Positions 52,525 through 60,401 of a DNA stretch of 64,000 nt are shown piece by piece (the first letter of the stretch is position 1; every line of letters starts with the position of its first letter). Location: NCBI RefSeq assembly GCF_020438995.1, contig NZ_JAGQTN010000041.1, positions 48,486-112,485 on the forward strand. The letters are read 5' to 3'. The translations under genes and the position numbers were made by a program. Source of the stretch: Gordonia sp. (in: high G+C Gram-positive bacteria). GTDB taxonomy: Bacteria > Actinomycetota > Actinomycetes > Mycobacteriales > Mycobacteriaceae. The notes under the pieces are model-generated. The model made no database searches and had not been told where the DNA came from. It was given only the letters and a program-made list of their open reading frames with translations.

Positions 52525-52898
52525 AAGTCGACGGCGTTGCCGTCAGGATCGCGGACCGTCGCATAACGCTGGCCCCACGGGGCGTCGAACGGTGCGTGTA
52601 CCGACGGCGCACCCGCGGCGACCAGTGCGTCATGCACGGCGTCGACGTCGGTCGGCGTGGCGCACGCGAACGCCACCGCCATCGCGTGACCACCCGCCGG
52701 CGGTGTCCACGACGGATCGATCGACGTCATCACCTCCCGCGTGTCGAACATGACGCGCCAGTCACCTGCCTGCGCCTCCGCATGCGGTGCGGATGTGGCG
52801 TCACCGGCGAAGCTCAGGCCGCACCGCGTGTAGAACGCAACGGCCGCGGCCATGTCGGCGACCACGATGGACAGCGCGTTGGGAATCGGTTTGTTCAT
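52506..52898 (-). CDS. VOC-family protein
   Basis: The 130-residue protein is a single vicinal-oxygen-chelate domain (ALSIVVADMAAAVAFYTRCG at the start, YATVRDPDGNAVDFYCAL at the end), typical of extradiol dioxygenase-like or resistance-type proteins. TAGCGT (complement of 52906-52911) ends 7 nt before the ATG at 52898, a leaderless arrangement. The function is unknown. Confidence 0.85.
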   Translation of the reverse strand: MNKPIPNALSIVVADMAAAVAFYTRCGLSFAGDATSAPHAEAQAGDWRVMFDTREVMTSIDPSWTPPAGGHAMAVAFACATPTDVDAVHDALVAAGAPSVHAPFDAPWGQRYATVRDPDGNAVDFYCALA

Positions 52899-52986
52899 GA
52901 CGTCGACGCTAACCGGCGACACCCCGGCGCCGCATGAACGTTTCGGACACGCCGGAATCAGGCAGCCGGCGTCGTAGGGTGGTCGG

Positions 52987-54051
52987 GTGAGCGCTGACAA
53001 TCAGGAAGAAGCCGGTCGCGAGCTCGTCGCCGAGGCCTACCGGATCGCCGACGACGTGCTGTTCCCGGCGGCGGGTGAAGTCGACCGGACCTCGACGATC
53101 CCGGACTCGCACTGGCGCACGCTCGCCGACGCCGGCTTCTACGGCATTGCACTACCGGGCGAACTCGGTGGTCCGGGACTCGAGTTCGGGCAGCTCATCG
53201 AGATCCTCGAGGTGATGATGAGCGGCTGCCTCACCACCGCATTCACCTGGCTCCAGCATCACGGTGTCGTGATCGCACTCGCCACAACATCCAATGCTGA
53301 ACTGCGGGAACGTTTTCTGTCTAAAGCGACGTCGGGGACGAAGCGCGCCGGCGTCGCCTATGCGGGAGCCGTCCCCACGCCGCCGCGGATGCGTGCGACC
53401 CGCGTCGACGGTGGCTGGCGCCTGGACGGTTACGCGCCGTTCGTCAGCGGTTGGGGCATCACCGAACTGCTGCAGATCAGCGCCCGCGATGTCGACACCG
53501 ACGACGTCGTCGCGGCGATCATCGAGACGGACAAACTGCCGACGTCTGCGGTCCGGTCGGCTTCGGTTGATCTGACCGCCGGAAATGGTTCCCGCACAGT
53601 TGCGTTGGCGGTCAATTCGCTGATCGTTCGCGACGCCGACGTCGTCAGCCGGGTTCCGCTGGAAACCTTCTTCGCCACCCAGACCATCGGCGTCCGGATC
53701 AACGGGACTCAGCCGTTCGGGGTGATCCGCCGGTCCGTCGGACTTCTCGACGAGTCCGGCCACGCCGACGCGGCACAGGCGTTGCGCCGCCGCGGTGACG
53801 AGGTCCGTTCCCGCCTCGACCAGGGACTCGGCGACCCCGATGCCCTCATCCGGGCCCGCGCCGACGCGGCCCGGCTGGCGGTCGATGCGGCGTCGGCGCT
53901 GGTCGCGGCCGGCGGCGGCCCGGCGCTCATCAGGGGCTCCCATGCGGAGCGGCTGGTCCGGGAGGCCGCGTTCACGCTGGTCGCGGCCAGCCGCCCCGCA
54001 TTGAAGGATCTCCTCGTTCACCAATTCAGTGGCGTGGAGGACAGTTCCTAA
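52987..54051 (+). CDS. Acyl-CoA dehydrogenase family protein
   Basis: The 354-residue flavoprotein matches acyl-CoA dehydrogenases: N-terminal helical domain (DAGFYGIALPGELGGPG), middle beta domain (GVAYAGAVPTPPRMRATRVDGGWRLDGYAPFVSG broken across strands) and C-terminal helices with LIRGSHAERLVREAAF. No clear catalytic glutamate can be placed, so dehydrogenase or monooxygenase-like function is open. GTG 52987 follows TAGGGT (52975-52980) by 6 nt. It is short compared with the usual 380 residues. Confidence 0.82.
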   Translation: MSADNQEEAGRELVAEAYRIADDVLFPAAGEVDRTSTIPDSHWRTLADAGFYGIALPGELGGPGLEFGQLIEILEVMMSGCLTTAFTWLQHHGVVIALATTSNAELRERFLSKATSGTKRAGVAYAGAVPTPPRMRATRVDGGWRLDGYAPFVSGWGITELLQISARDVDTDDVVAAIIETDKLPTSAVRSASVDLTAGNGSRTVALAVNSLIVRDADVVSRVPLETFFATQTIGVRINGTQPFGVIRRSVGLLDESGHADAAQALRRRGDEVRSRLDQGLGDPDALIRARADAARLAVDAASALVAAGGGPALIRGSHAERLVREAAFTLVAASRPALKDLLVHQFSGVEDSS

Positions 54052-54569
54052 CCGACGCTGCCGGAGCAGTTGGCGCTGGCGAACGGACCTTTGGCCGTCT
54101 GGGTGTACTTCACCTCGCCGTCGACGACGATCTCGCAGGTCGAGGTCGCGCCGTCGTCGCTGCTGTTGGTGACGGTCAGCGACGCGATCTTGCCGAACCC
54201 GGATACCGTGACCTGCTTCTCCCACGGCAGCGGCGCGTCGGTCTCCTGCGCCATGTTGAAGTCCTTGTCGGTCCAGGTGATCGAACCCGTTCCGGTTCCG
54301 GTGACGCGGTAGGTGACGATGACCTCCCGGTTCATCTCCTTGTCGATCTCGTTGGCGGCGCCGCCGATGAGTGCTACGCAGCCGCCGACCATCGCGACGA
54401 ACAGCAGGATGATGCCGCCGAGAATCCACGGCCACTTCTTGCGCTTGCGCGCGGGCGGCATCTGCGGCGGGTACTGGCCCCCGTACAGCTGCTGACCGTA
54501 CGGCTGCTGACCATACGGCTGCTGGGGATACTGCCCCTGCGGGAACTGGGGAGGCGGATTGTTGCTCAT
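54048..54569 (-). CDS. MmpS-like membrane protein with Pro/Gln/Tyr-rich tail
   Basis: The 173-residue protein has a cytoplasmic tail of Gln-Pro-Tyr-Gly repeats (PYGQQPYGQQLYGG), a basic patch, one transmembrane helix (ILGGIILLFVAMVGGCVALIG) and an outer beta domain with VTYRVTGTGTGSITWTD and a cysteine pair (TCEIVVDG, ANCSGSVG). This is the plan of MmpS accessory proteins of mycobacterial MmpL exporters, but no mmpL is nearby. AAGGAG precedes the ATG. The stop overlaps the acyl-CoA dehydrogenase stop by 4 bp. Confidence 0.75.
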   Translation of the reverse strand: MSNNPPPQFPQGQYPQQPYGQQPYGQQLYGGQYPPQMPPARKRKKWPWILGGIILLFVAMVGGCVALIGGAANEIDKEMNREVIVTYRVTGTGTGSITWTDKDFNMAQETDAPLPWEKQVTVSGFGKIASLTVTNSSDDGATSTCEIVVDGEVKYTQTAKGPFASANCSGSVG

Positions 54570-54600
54570 GATTCTCCTTGGGATGTTGGGCGGGTGGTGG

Positions 54601-55011
54601 TCAGCAGACGGCGAGGGCGTAACGGCCCGTCGCCGAATTCACCGACTTCTGAACGCCGTTGACGAACACTCGGCATTCGGCGTAGTAGCCGTCTGTCTGG
54701 ATGGCGGCCGCGGTGAGCTGGTAGGTCGACCGAGAGGTGAATGACTGCGTGCCCGAGTACAACTTGGAGCCGGACCGCGTGTACTTGCCGTATGTCGGCA
54801 AATGGGTTGTGGTGAGCGAGGATTGATCGTTGTCGGCGTTGAACCAGTTGGACGACATGTTGTTTGCGACGTCGCTGATGAAGACGTAGCGGACCCGGTC
54901 GCCGGCGGTGGGGTCCTCGGTGCTCGCGACCGCGGTGCCTACCCCGATCGCGACGTTGGCGGCTGCGGCTGCGGTGATCGCGACGGCCGCGACAATCTGC
55001 TTCTTGTTCAT
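54601..55011 (-). CDS. Secreted MmpS-domain-like protein
   Basis: The 136-residue protein has a signal peptide (MNKKQIVAAVAITAAAAANV, cleavage near AVAS) and a mature domain that resembles the outer beta domain of the neighbouring MmpS-like protein, ending AECRVFVNGVQKS... YALAVC with two cysteines in matching positions. It seems to be a soluble exported partner or paralogue. GGAGAG lies about 5 nt before ATG 55011. It lies 31 bp upstream of the MmpS-like gene in the same direction, probably one operon. Confidence 0.68.
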   Translation of the reverse strand: MNKKQIVAAVAITAAAAANVAIGVGTAVASTEDPTAGDRVRYVFISDVANNMSSNWFNADNDQSSLTTTHLPTYGKYTRSGSKLYSGTQSFTSRSTYQLTAAAIQTDGYYAECRVFVNGVQKSVNSATGRYALAVC

Positions 55012-55382
55012 GAAACTCTCCTTCATGTGGACGCGAAAGTGTGACTCGCTGATCCGGTTATGCGGACGGCCGGCAACGATCCGGAGTCCGCGTGGGTGGG
55101 TCGATATCGAGGTAGAGCGGCCTCGCCGCCCTCTGCTACCTCAGGAAACCTGTGCAGCTTGTCGATGCCGAGGACTATTGCATGAGGGTCTGACAAACCG
55201 GTTCGGCACTTGTTCTCGACCACCAGGGCCGGCGGCCTGCACAACGATGACCTGGGCAAGACCTGGTGTCGATATCGATTGCTGTTAAGTGGCCTTAACA
55301 GGAATCACGCATCCGAATGTCACGCCAGACGGCTACTGTCGTCGACGGAAGGAATCGGTGCGACCACGAGGAGGTGACCGGC
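55012..55382. other. Intergenic region before the modification locus
   Basis: No gene is firmly supported; a 78-codon minus-strand frame (55023-55259) has a VVENK-like stretch but no start signal and may be a remnant. A perfect palindrome CTGTTAAG-TGGC-CTTAACAG at 55282-55301 lies 80 bp before the HTH protein start and is a candidate operator for that protein. Confidence 0.45.
55282..55301 (+). promoter_or_regulatory. Palindromic operator candidate CTGTTAAG-N4-CTTAACAG
   Basis: Perfect 8-bp arms separated by TGGC, AT-rich relative to the surroundings, immediately upstream of an operon whose first gene encodes an HTH protein. Confidence 0.45.
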
Positions 55383-57305
55383 GTGAGCATGTTGACGATG
55401 CAGGACATCGCGACCCTGGCGAGGGTATCCCGCCCTGCCGTCAGCCAGTGGCGCAAACGCACCACGGTGCGCGGCGAGGTCATGCCCTTTCCCGCGGTGG
55501 TCGAGCGCGTCGACGGCGTCGACCGCTTCGACCGCACCGACGTCGTCGACTGGTTGCAGCGCACCGGTCGCGGCAACAACCAGGCCGATCAGGCCCTGGA
55601 TGCGGCAGCTTTCACCGCCCCGGACGAGGCACGTTTCGGCGATGTCGTCACCCTGCTGGCGCTGTACGCGCTGTCGGGGGCCGATTTCGGGTCGATGTCG
55701 CACAGCGATCTCGTCGACACTGCCCGCGCCGCCGACCCCGACGACGAGTTGCTGCTTCGCGAGGTGCGCAGGCTCTCGGTCACGGGGGATGTGCTCGGCT
55801 ACGTCGATGATCTGATCGGCGCCTCGTACGGCCCCGCCGACGCTCTCACCCGGCTGGAGACCAGCAGAGTCGGACGGGAGCTCGGCCTGCGTGATCTGAC
55901 AGCCGACGCGGTCGACGTGGTGCGCACAGTGGTCGGCGCCGCACGCACCCATATCGGTGGTGACGGTGTGCCGCTGATCCCGGCCGGCGATCCGGCGCTT
56001 GCCCTATCGGTGGCCGCCCCCGAAGGATCGCTCGTGGTGCATGCACGCGACGCCGCCACCCGTGAATTGCGGCGTCGCGCACTCATTCTGGGTGTCGACG
56101 TCGACTCAGTGGCGTACCGCCCGACGGTGACGGTGTCGTCGCTGGTGGGGCTCACCGATCGGGAGGCCCTCGACGGCCTCGACGACGTCGTGCTCGATCT
56201 CGCGCCGGGCTGTGCGGCGGTGGTGCTGGGCCCGGCCAGGGAACTGACCGATCATCTGGCCGGGTCCCTGCACACGCGGCGCCTGCAAACCCTGGGTGTC
56301 GGCAATCTGGTTGCCGCGCTGCGTCTTCCGCGTGGATTGTGGCGGGAGGCGCACCGTCAGTGTCTGGGTGTGTGGGTATGCCTGGGCGGGGCGGAGGCCG
56401 GCGAGGTGGCGACGGTCGATCTGGCGGCACCGGGTGAGTCAGCCGATCTCGCCGCCGATATCGCTGCGGCCCTTGAGGATTCCATCGTCGGTGGTGGCCT
56501 GGCCGGGTCGCGGCGGGCCTACCGTTACGCGCGGTCGCGTGAGTTACAGCGGATCCGCACTTCGGGCACGCTCGTTCCCCGTGGCACGAGTGCCCCGCGC
56601 CTGCTCACCGACGACCCGTCGCAGTACACCGATCGGGTGCACGCGGCAACCCTGGTGACATCGGCGCTGCTGCCGCCGCTCGACGTGCCGATCGGTATGT
56701 CGCCGGGCCGATTCCGGTTGCAGCAGTATTCTTTTCACGAACTATGCGAACGTGGTCTCATCTCGGTGTATTCGGGGAGCCGGTTCAATGCCGACCATCA
56801 CGATCCGGCCGGAACGGTCCCGGTACTGCCCGATCGCACGCTCATGCTCGACCCGTTCGACGCGGCCCAGCTCTACCCGAAGGCCCGCCGCACCGACCCC
56901 GGCGACGTCGTGTTCACGGAAAAGCCGCTGCCGCGGGCCTGGATCGACCCGCACGGCGGCTCACTGGTCGCATCCCCCGCCAAACTCCTGCGCATCGGCC
57001 CCAACGCCGCATTCGGTCCGAACCTGCTGGCCACCGCCGTCAACACGCTCGCCGAACCGGGTTCCGAATGGCAGACGTGGAGCATCCCCAACCTCACCGA
57101 CGACGACGCCCGCCACCTCGAAACCGTCCTGGCCCAGGTCACCGGCTACCGCACCGAGGCCGAAGCCAAGGTCCGCGCCGCCCACGATCTGGCGACAGCC
57201 CTGATCAACGGCGTCGCCGCCGGTGCTGTCACCCTGGACACCGCCGACACCACGACCGGAATCGAGGTAACCACCCACACCGCCCGACCCGCAGACGGAC
57301 CCTGA
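55383..57305 (+). CDS. HTH protein with degenerate N6-methylase core and HsdS-like C-terminus
   Basis: The 640-residue protein starts with a helix-turn-helix of the kind found at the front of actinobacterial N6-DNA methylases (MQDIATLARVSRPAVSQWRK, then RFDRTDVVDWLQ). Residues about 175-340 follow the order of a methylase fold (VVLDLAPGCAAVVLG, GNLVAALRLPRGLW, CLGVWVCLGG), but the SAM motif DPxCGSGG and the catalytic NPPF/Y are absent. The C-terminal part (about 460-640: PGDVVFTEKPLPRAW, GSLVASPAKLLRIG, W-SIPNL, EAEAKVRAAHDLATAL) resembles a type I specificity domain. GGAGG ends 8 nt before GTG 55383. It is followed by hsdM and hsdS. It may be a DNA-targeting or regulatory pseudo-methylase. 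Confidence 0.65.
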   Translation: MSMLTMQDIATLARVSRPAVSQWRKRTTVRGEVMPFPAVVERVDGVDRFDRTDVVDWLQRTGRGNNQADQALDAAAFTAPDEARFGDVVTLLALYALSGADFGSMSHSDLVDTARAADPDDELLLREVRRLSVTGDVLGYVDDLIGASYGPADALTRLETSRVGRELGLRDLTADAVDVVRTVVGAARTHIGGDGVPLIPAGDPALALSVAAPEGSLVVHARDAATRELRRRALILGVDVDSVAYRPTVTVSSLVGLTDREALDGLDDVVLDLAPGCAAVVLGPARELTDHLAGSLHTRRLQTLGVGNLVAALRLPRGLWREAHRQCLGVWVCLGGAEAGEVATVDLAAPGESADLAADIAAALEDSIVGGGLAGSRRAYRYARSRELQRIRTSGTLVPRGTSAPRLLTDDPSQYTDRVHAATLVTSALLPPLDVPIGMSPGRFRLQQYSFHELCERGLISVYSGSRFNADHHDPAGTVPVLPDRTLMLDPFDAAQLYPKARRTDPGDVVFTEKPLPRAWIDPHGGSLVASPAKLLRIGPNAAFGPNLLATAVNTLAEPGSEWQTWSIPNLTDDDARHLETVLAQVTGYRTEAEAKVRAAHDLATALINGVAAGAVTLDTADTTTGIEVTTHTARPADGP

Positions 57306-57473
57306 GCCCAAAGCGACGAAGGAGCTTTCCCTATCGCAATCGTGACCGGCAACACCGTGGTCTCATCTTGATCCCTGAGGCCGAAGCGACGAAGGAGCGA
57401 GGGTCACGAAGGGTCCGGCGACCCAAGGCTCCCAAACCAACCACCCATAACCGCAAAGAGGAACCCCCACCCC
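57306..57473. repeat. Spacer with direct repeat before hsdM
   Basis: AAGCGACGAAGGAGC occurs at 57311-57325 and 57384-57398, each preceded by CCTGAGnCC, giving a 73-bp period. I recall similar sequence as a dispersed element in related genomes. A possible hsdM promoter is not distinct. Confidence 0.55.
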
Positions 57474-59099
57474 ATGCCCCCCGGCCAAAAACAGCCCCCC
57501 GCAACCCCTTCGACGATGAAGGAACTCAAGGACACCCTGTGGAAGGCCGCCGACAAACTCCGCGGCTCGCTGTCGGCGAACCAGTACAAGGACGTCATCC
57601 TGGGCCTGGTGTTCCTCAAATACGTCTCCGACGCCTACGACGAACGCAGAGAAGCGATCCGGGCGGAGCTGATAGCCGACGGCATGGACGACGACCAGAT
57701 CACCGAACTGATCGACGACCCGGAGGAGTACCAGGGCTACGGCGTGTTCGTGGTCCCCCCGATCGCCCGCTGGACGTATCTGGCCGAAAATGCCAAAGGC
57801 AAACCGGCCACCGACGATCAGCCGGCCAGGAACGTAGGCGAGCTGATCGACGAGGCGATGGACGCGGTAATGGCCGCGAACAAATCGCTACAGGGCACCC
57901 TGCCCCGAATCTACAACCGCGACAACATCGATCAGCGCCGCCTCGGTGAACTGATCGACCTGTTCAACAGCGCCAGATTCTCAAGGCAGGGCGAACACAA
58001 GGCCCGCGACCTGATGGGCGAGGTCTACGAATACTTCCTCGGCAATTTCGCAAGGGCCGAAGGCAAACGGGGCGGCGAGTTCTTCACCCCCCGCAGCGTC
58101 GTGCGGGTCATCGTCGAAGTCCTCGAACCCAAGAAGGGCCGCGTCTACGACCCATGCTGCGGTTCGGGCGGCATGTTCGTGCAGACCGAACAGTTCATCT
58201 ACGAACACGACGGCGACCCGAAAGACGTCGCCATCTACGGCCAGGAAGCCATCGAAGAAACCTGGCGGATGGCCAAGATGAACCTCGCCATCCACGGCAT
58301 CGACAACAACGGCGTGGGTTCGCGCTGGGGCGACACCTTCGCCCGCGACCAACACGCCGACGTCCAGATGGACTACGTCATGGCCAACCCCCCGTTCAAC
58401 ATCAAGGACTGGGCCCGCAACGAGGACGACCCCCGCTGGCGCTACGGCGTCCCCCCGGTCCGCAACGCCAATTACGCCTGGCTGCAACACATCCTGTACA
58501 AACTCGCCCCCGGCGGCAAAGCGGGCGTGGTCCTGGCCAACGGCTCCATGTCGTCCAACTCCAACGGCGAAGGCGACATCCGCCGCGAAATCGTCGACGC
58601 CGACCTCGTATCGGCCATGATCGCCCTCCCCACTCAATTGTTCCGCTCCACCGGAATCCCGGTCTGCCTCTGGTTCTTCGCCAAAGACAAGACAAAGGGC
58701 ACCCAAGGTTCGGAGGACCGTTCCGGCCAGGTCCTGTTCATCGACGCCCGCGACCTCGGCTACATGGTCGACCGCGCCGAACGCGCCCTCTCCGACGACG
58801 ACATCGTGCGCATCGGCGACACCTACCACGCCTGGCGCGGCTCTAGTTCTGCTGTGGCCAAGGGTATCTCGTACGAGGATGTCCCCGGCTTCTGCAAGTC
58901 CGCTTCGTTAGCCGAGATCGCCGCCGCCGGCTACGCCCTCACCCCCGGCCGCTACGTCGGAGCCCCCGAAGTAGAAGACGACGGCGAACCCATCGCCGAA
59001 AAGATCGCCCGGTTGAAGACGGAGTTGTTTGCGGCGCTGGATGAGTCAGCGCGCTTGGATGTTGTGGTGCGGGAGCAGATGGGGCGGGTTCATGGGTGA
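57474..59099 (+). CDS. hsdM: Type I modification methylase subunit HsdM
   Basis: The 541-residue protein has the HsdM N-terminal domain (MKELKDTLWKAADKLRGSL, LGLVFLKYVSDAY), SAM motif I (VYDPCCGSGGMF, Asp226) and catalytic NPPF at residues 305-308, so it should be an active N6-adenine methyltransferase. It works as M2S with HsdS. ATG 57474 has GAGGA upstream at a long spacing; ATG 57516 is an alternative. HsdS starts 8 bp before its stop. Confidence 0.93.
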   Translation: MPPGQKQPPATPSTMKELKDTLWKAADKLRGSLSANQYKDVILGLVFLKYVSDAYDERREAIRAELIADGMDDDQITELIDDPEEYQGYGVFVVPPIARWTYLAENAKGKPATDDQPARNVGELIDEAMDAVMAANKSLQGTLPRIYNRDNIDQRRLGELIDLFNSARFSRQGEHKARDLMGEVYEYFLGNFARAEGKRGGEFFTPRSVVRVIVEVLEPKKGRVYDPCCGSGGMFVQTEQFIYEHDGDPKDVAIYGQEAIEETWRMAKMNLAIHGIDNNGVGSRWGDTFARDQHADVQMDYVMANPPFNIKDWARNEDDPRWRYGVPPVRNANYAWLQHILYKLAPGGKAGVVLANGSMSSNSNGEGDIRREIVDADLVSAMIALPTQLFRSTGIPVCLWFFAKDKTKGTQGSEDRSGQVLFIDARDLGYMVDRAERALSDDDIVRIGDTYHAWRGSSSAVAKGISYEDVPGFCKSASLAEIAAAGYALTPGRYVGAPEVEDDGEPIAEKIARLKTELFAALDESARLDVVVREQMGRVHG

Positions 59100-60327
59100 G
59101 GTAACGACTCTAGGCACGCTGGCAGATGAGGGTGTCCTCGAATTGGGTGATGGCTATCGCACCAAGCGTACGGAACTCGGCGACGAAGGGTTCCGTATTC
59201 TCCGTGTTGCGGACATGGAAGACTGGGCCGTACATGCAGACGGCCCGGACCACGTCCGAGAGGAGTACCGACGTGCGATCGGACCCAAGCTGAGCGAACC
59301 TGGAGACGTGCTTCTGTCAACGAAGGGCACTGTGGGCCGTGTCGCGATCTACCCGGAGGGCTTGGAGCAGGTCGTTTACAGCCCACAGATGTGCTATTTC
59401 AGGGTTCGGCCAGGGAATGGTTTACATCCTCGCTACCTCGCCTACTGGTTCAAGTCATCGGCCTTCGGCCGCCAACGGAGCGATAGATCTGCAAGCACTG
59501 ATATGGCCCCTTATATTTCGCTGCGGGATCTGCGTTCAATTGAACTATCCCTGCCACCGCTGAGAACCCAACGAGCCATCGCCGAAGTCCTTGGCGCTCT
59601 CGACGACAAGATCGCAGCAAACGAGCGGGCGATCGCGGCTGGGAGATCCCTGGCGAAAGCGGAGTTTGAGCAGTTCAGTCGGTCGGTAGGGAGCGAACGG
59701 ATGTCACTTTCCGACCTCGCTGCTCGCGGGTCGCTCGCATTCGGTGACGGGTACCGGACGAAGAAGTCGGAGCTGGCAGAGTCGGGCTATGCGATAGTTC
59801 GGGCCGCTGATGTGAAGGGAGCGAAGCTGACGTTCCCGGATGGGGGAAACTGCGTCTCAACCGATTACGCAAGCAGGATCGGCGCCAAGACTATCCAGCC
59901 GGGTGATCTTGTCATGACGACGAAGGGAACCGTCGGACGAGTTGCGGTGGTACCTAGTCAGGTCGATCTGGCCGTCTACAGCCCACAGTGTTGCTACTTC
60001 CGGGTAGAGGACGCGAGCGGTCTTGACTGGGGCTACTTTGCCGGCTGGTTCCTCAGCGACGATCCGCAACGCCAGATCGAACCCCTGATGCATAAGAGCG
60101 ACATGGCGCCATACGTCAACTTGAAAGACGTCGGCAGCGTATCGATTCCGGTCCCGGACATCGCGACACAGCAAGAAATCGGAGCGGTTCAACGTCAACT
60201 ACTGGGTCAGGCCCACGCACTCGTGAACGAAAACGCTGCCCTCGCGTATACCCGCGACCAACTCCTCCCTCTCCTGATGTCGGGAAGGATTTCGGTAAAC
60301 AGCATCAACGGTGGTTCACCTGAGTAG
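59092..60327 (+). CDS. hsdS: Type I specificity subunit HsdS with two similar recognition domains
   Basis: The 411-residue protein has two target-recognition domains, each followed by a conserved helix. They are closely related: LGDGYRTKRTEL / FGDGYRTKKSEL, LSTKGTVGRVAIYP / MTTKGTVGRVAVVP, VVYSPQMCYFRV / AVYSPQCCYFRV, STDMAPYISLRDL / KSDMAPYVNLKDV. Each domain reads one half of a bipartite site, so the target is expected to be (nearly) palindromic. It overlaps hsdM by 8 bp. Base composition becomes lower in GC from here on. Confidence 0.92.
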   Translation: MGEVTTLGTLADEGVLELGDGYRTKRTELGDEGFRILRVADMEDWAVHADGPDHVREEYRRAIGPKLSEPGDVLLSTKGTVGRVAIYPEGLEQVVYSPQMCYFRVRPGNGLHPRYLAYWFKSSAFGRQRSDRSASTDMAPYISLRDLRSIELSLPPLRTQRAIAEVLGALDDKIAANERAIAAGRSLAKAEFEQFSRSVGSERMSLSDLAARGSLAFGDGYRTKKSELAESGYAIVRAADVKGAKLTFPDGGNCVSTDYASRIGAKTIQPGDLVMTTKGTVGRVAVVPSQVDLAVYSPQCCYFRVEDASGLDWGYFAGWFLSDDPQRQIEPLMHKSDMAPYVNLKDVGSVSIPVPDIATQQEIGAVQRQLLGQAHALVNENAALAYTRDQLLPLLMSGRISVNSINGGSPE

Positions 60328-60401
60328 CCTGGAATCGTGACGTGTCGACTACCTAACGGTAGGTGGTGGTTTCGTCCCGATCCAAGAGGGAGGAGTATCA
60401 G

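Noticed and set aside
53152-54435. 427-codon minus-strand frame opposite the acyl-CoA dehydrogenase
   Set aside because: Shadow frame spanning two real genes on opposite strands.
55023-55259. 78-codon minus-strand frame with a VVENK stretch
   Set aside because: No start signal and no clear family; at most a nuclease-family remnant, so it is only mentioned in the spacer entry.
56744-57949. 401-codon plus-strand frame across the pseudo-methylase end and hsdM start
   Set aside because: Arg/Pro-rich shadow in a different frame from both genes.
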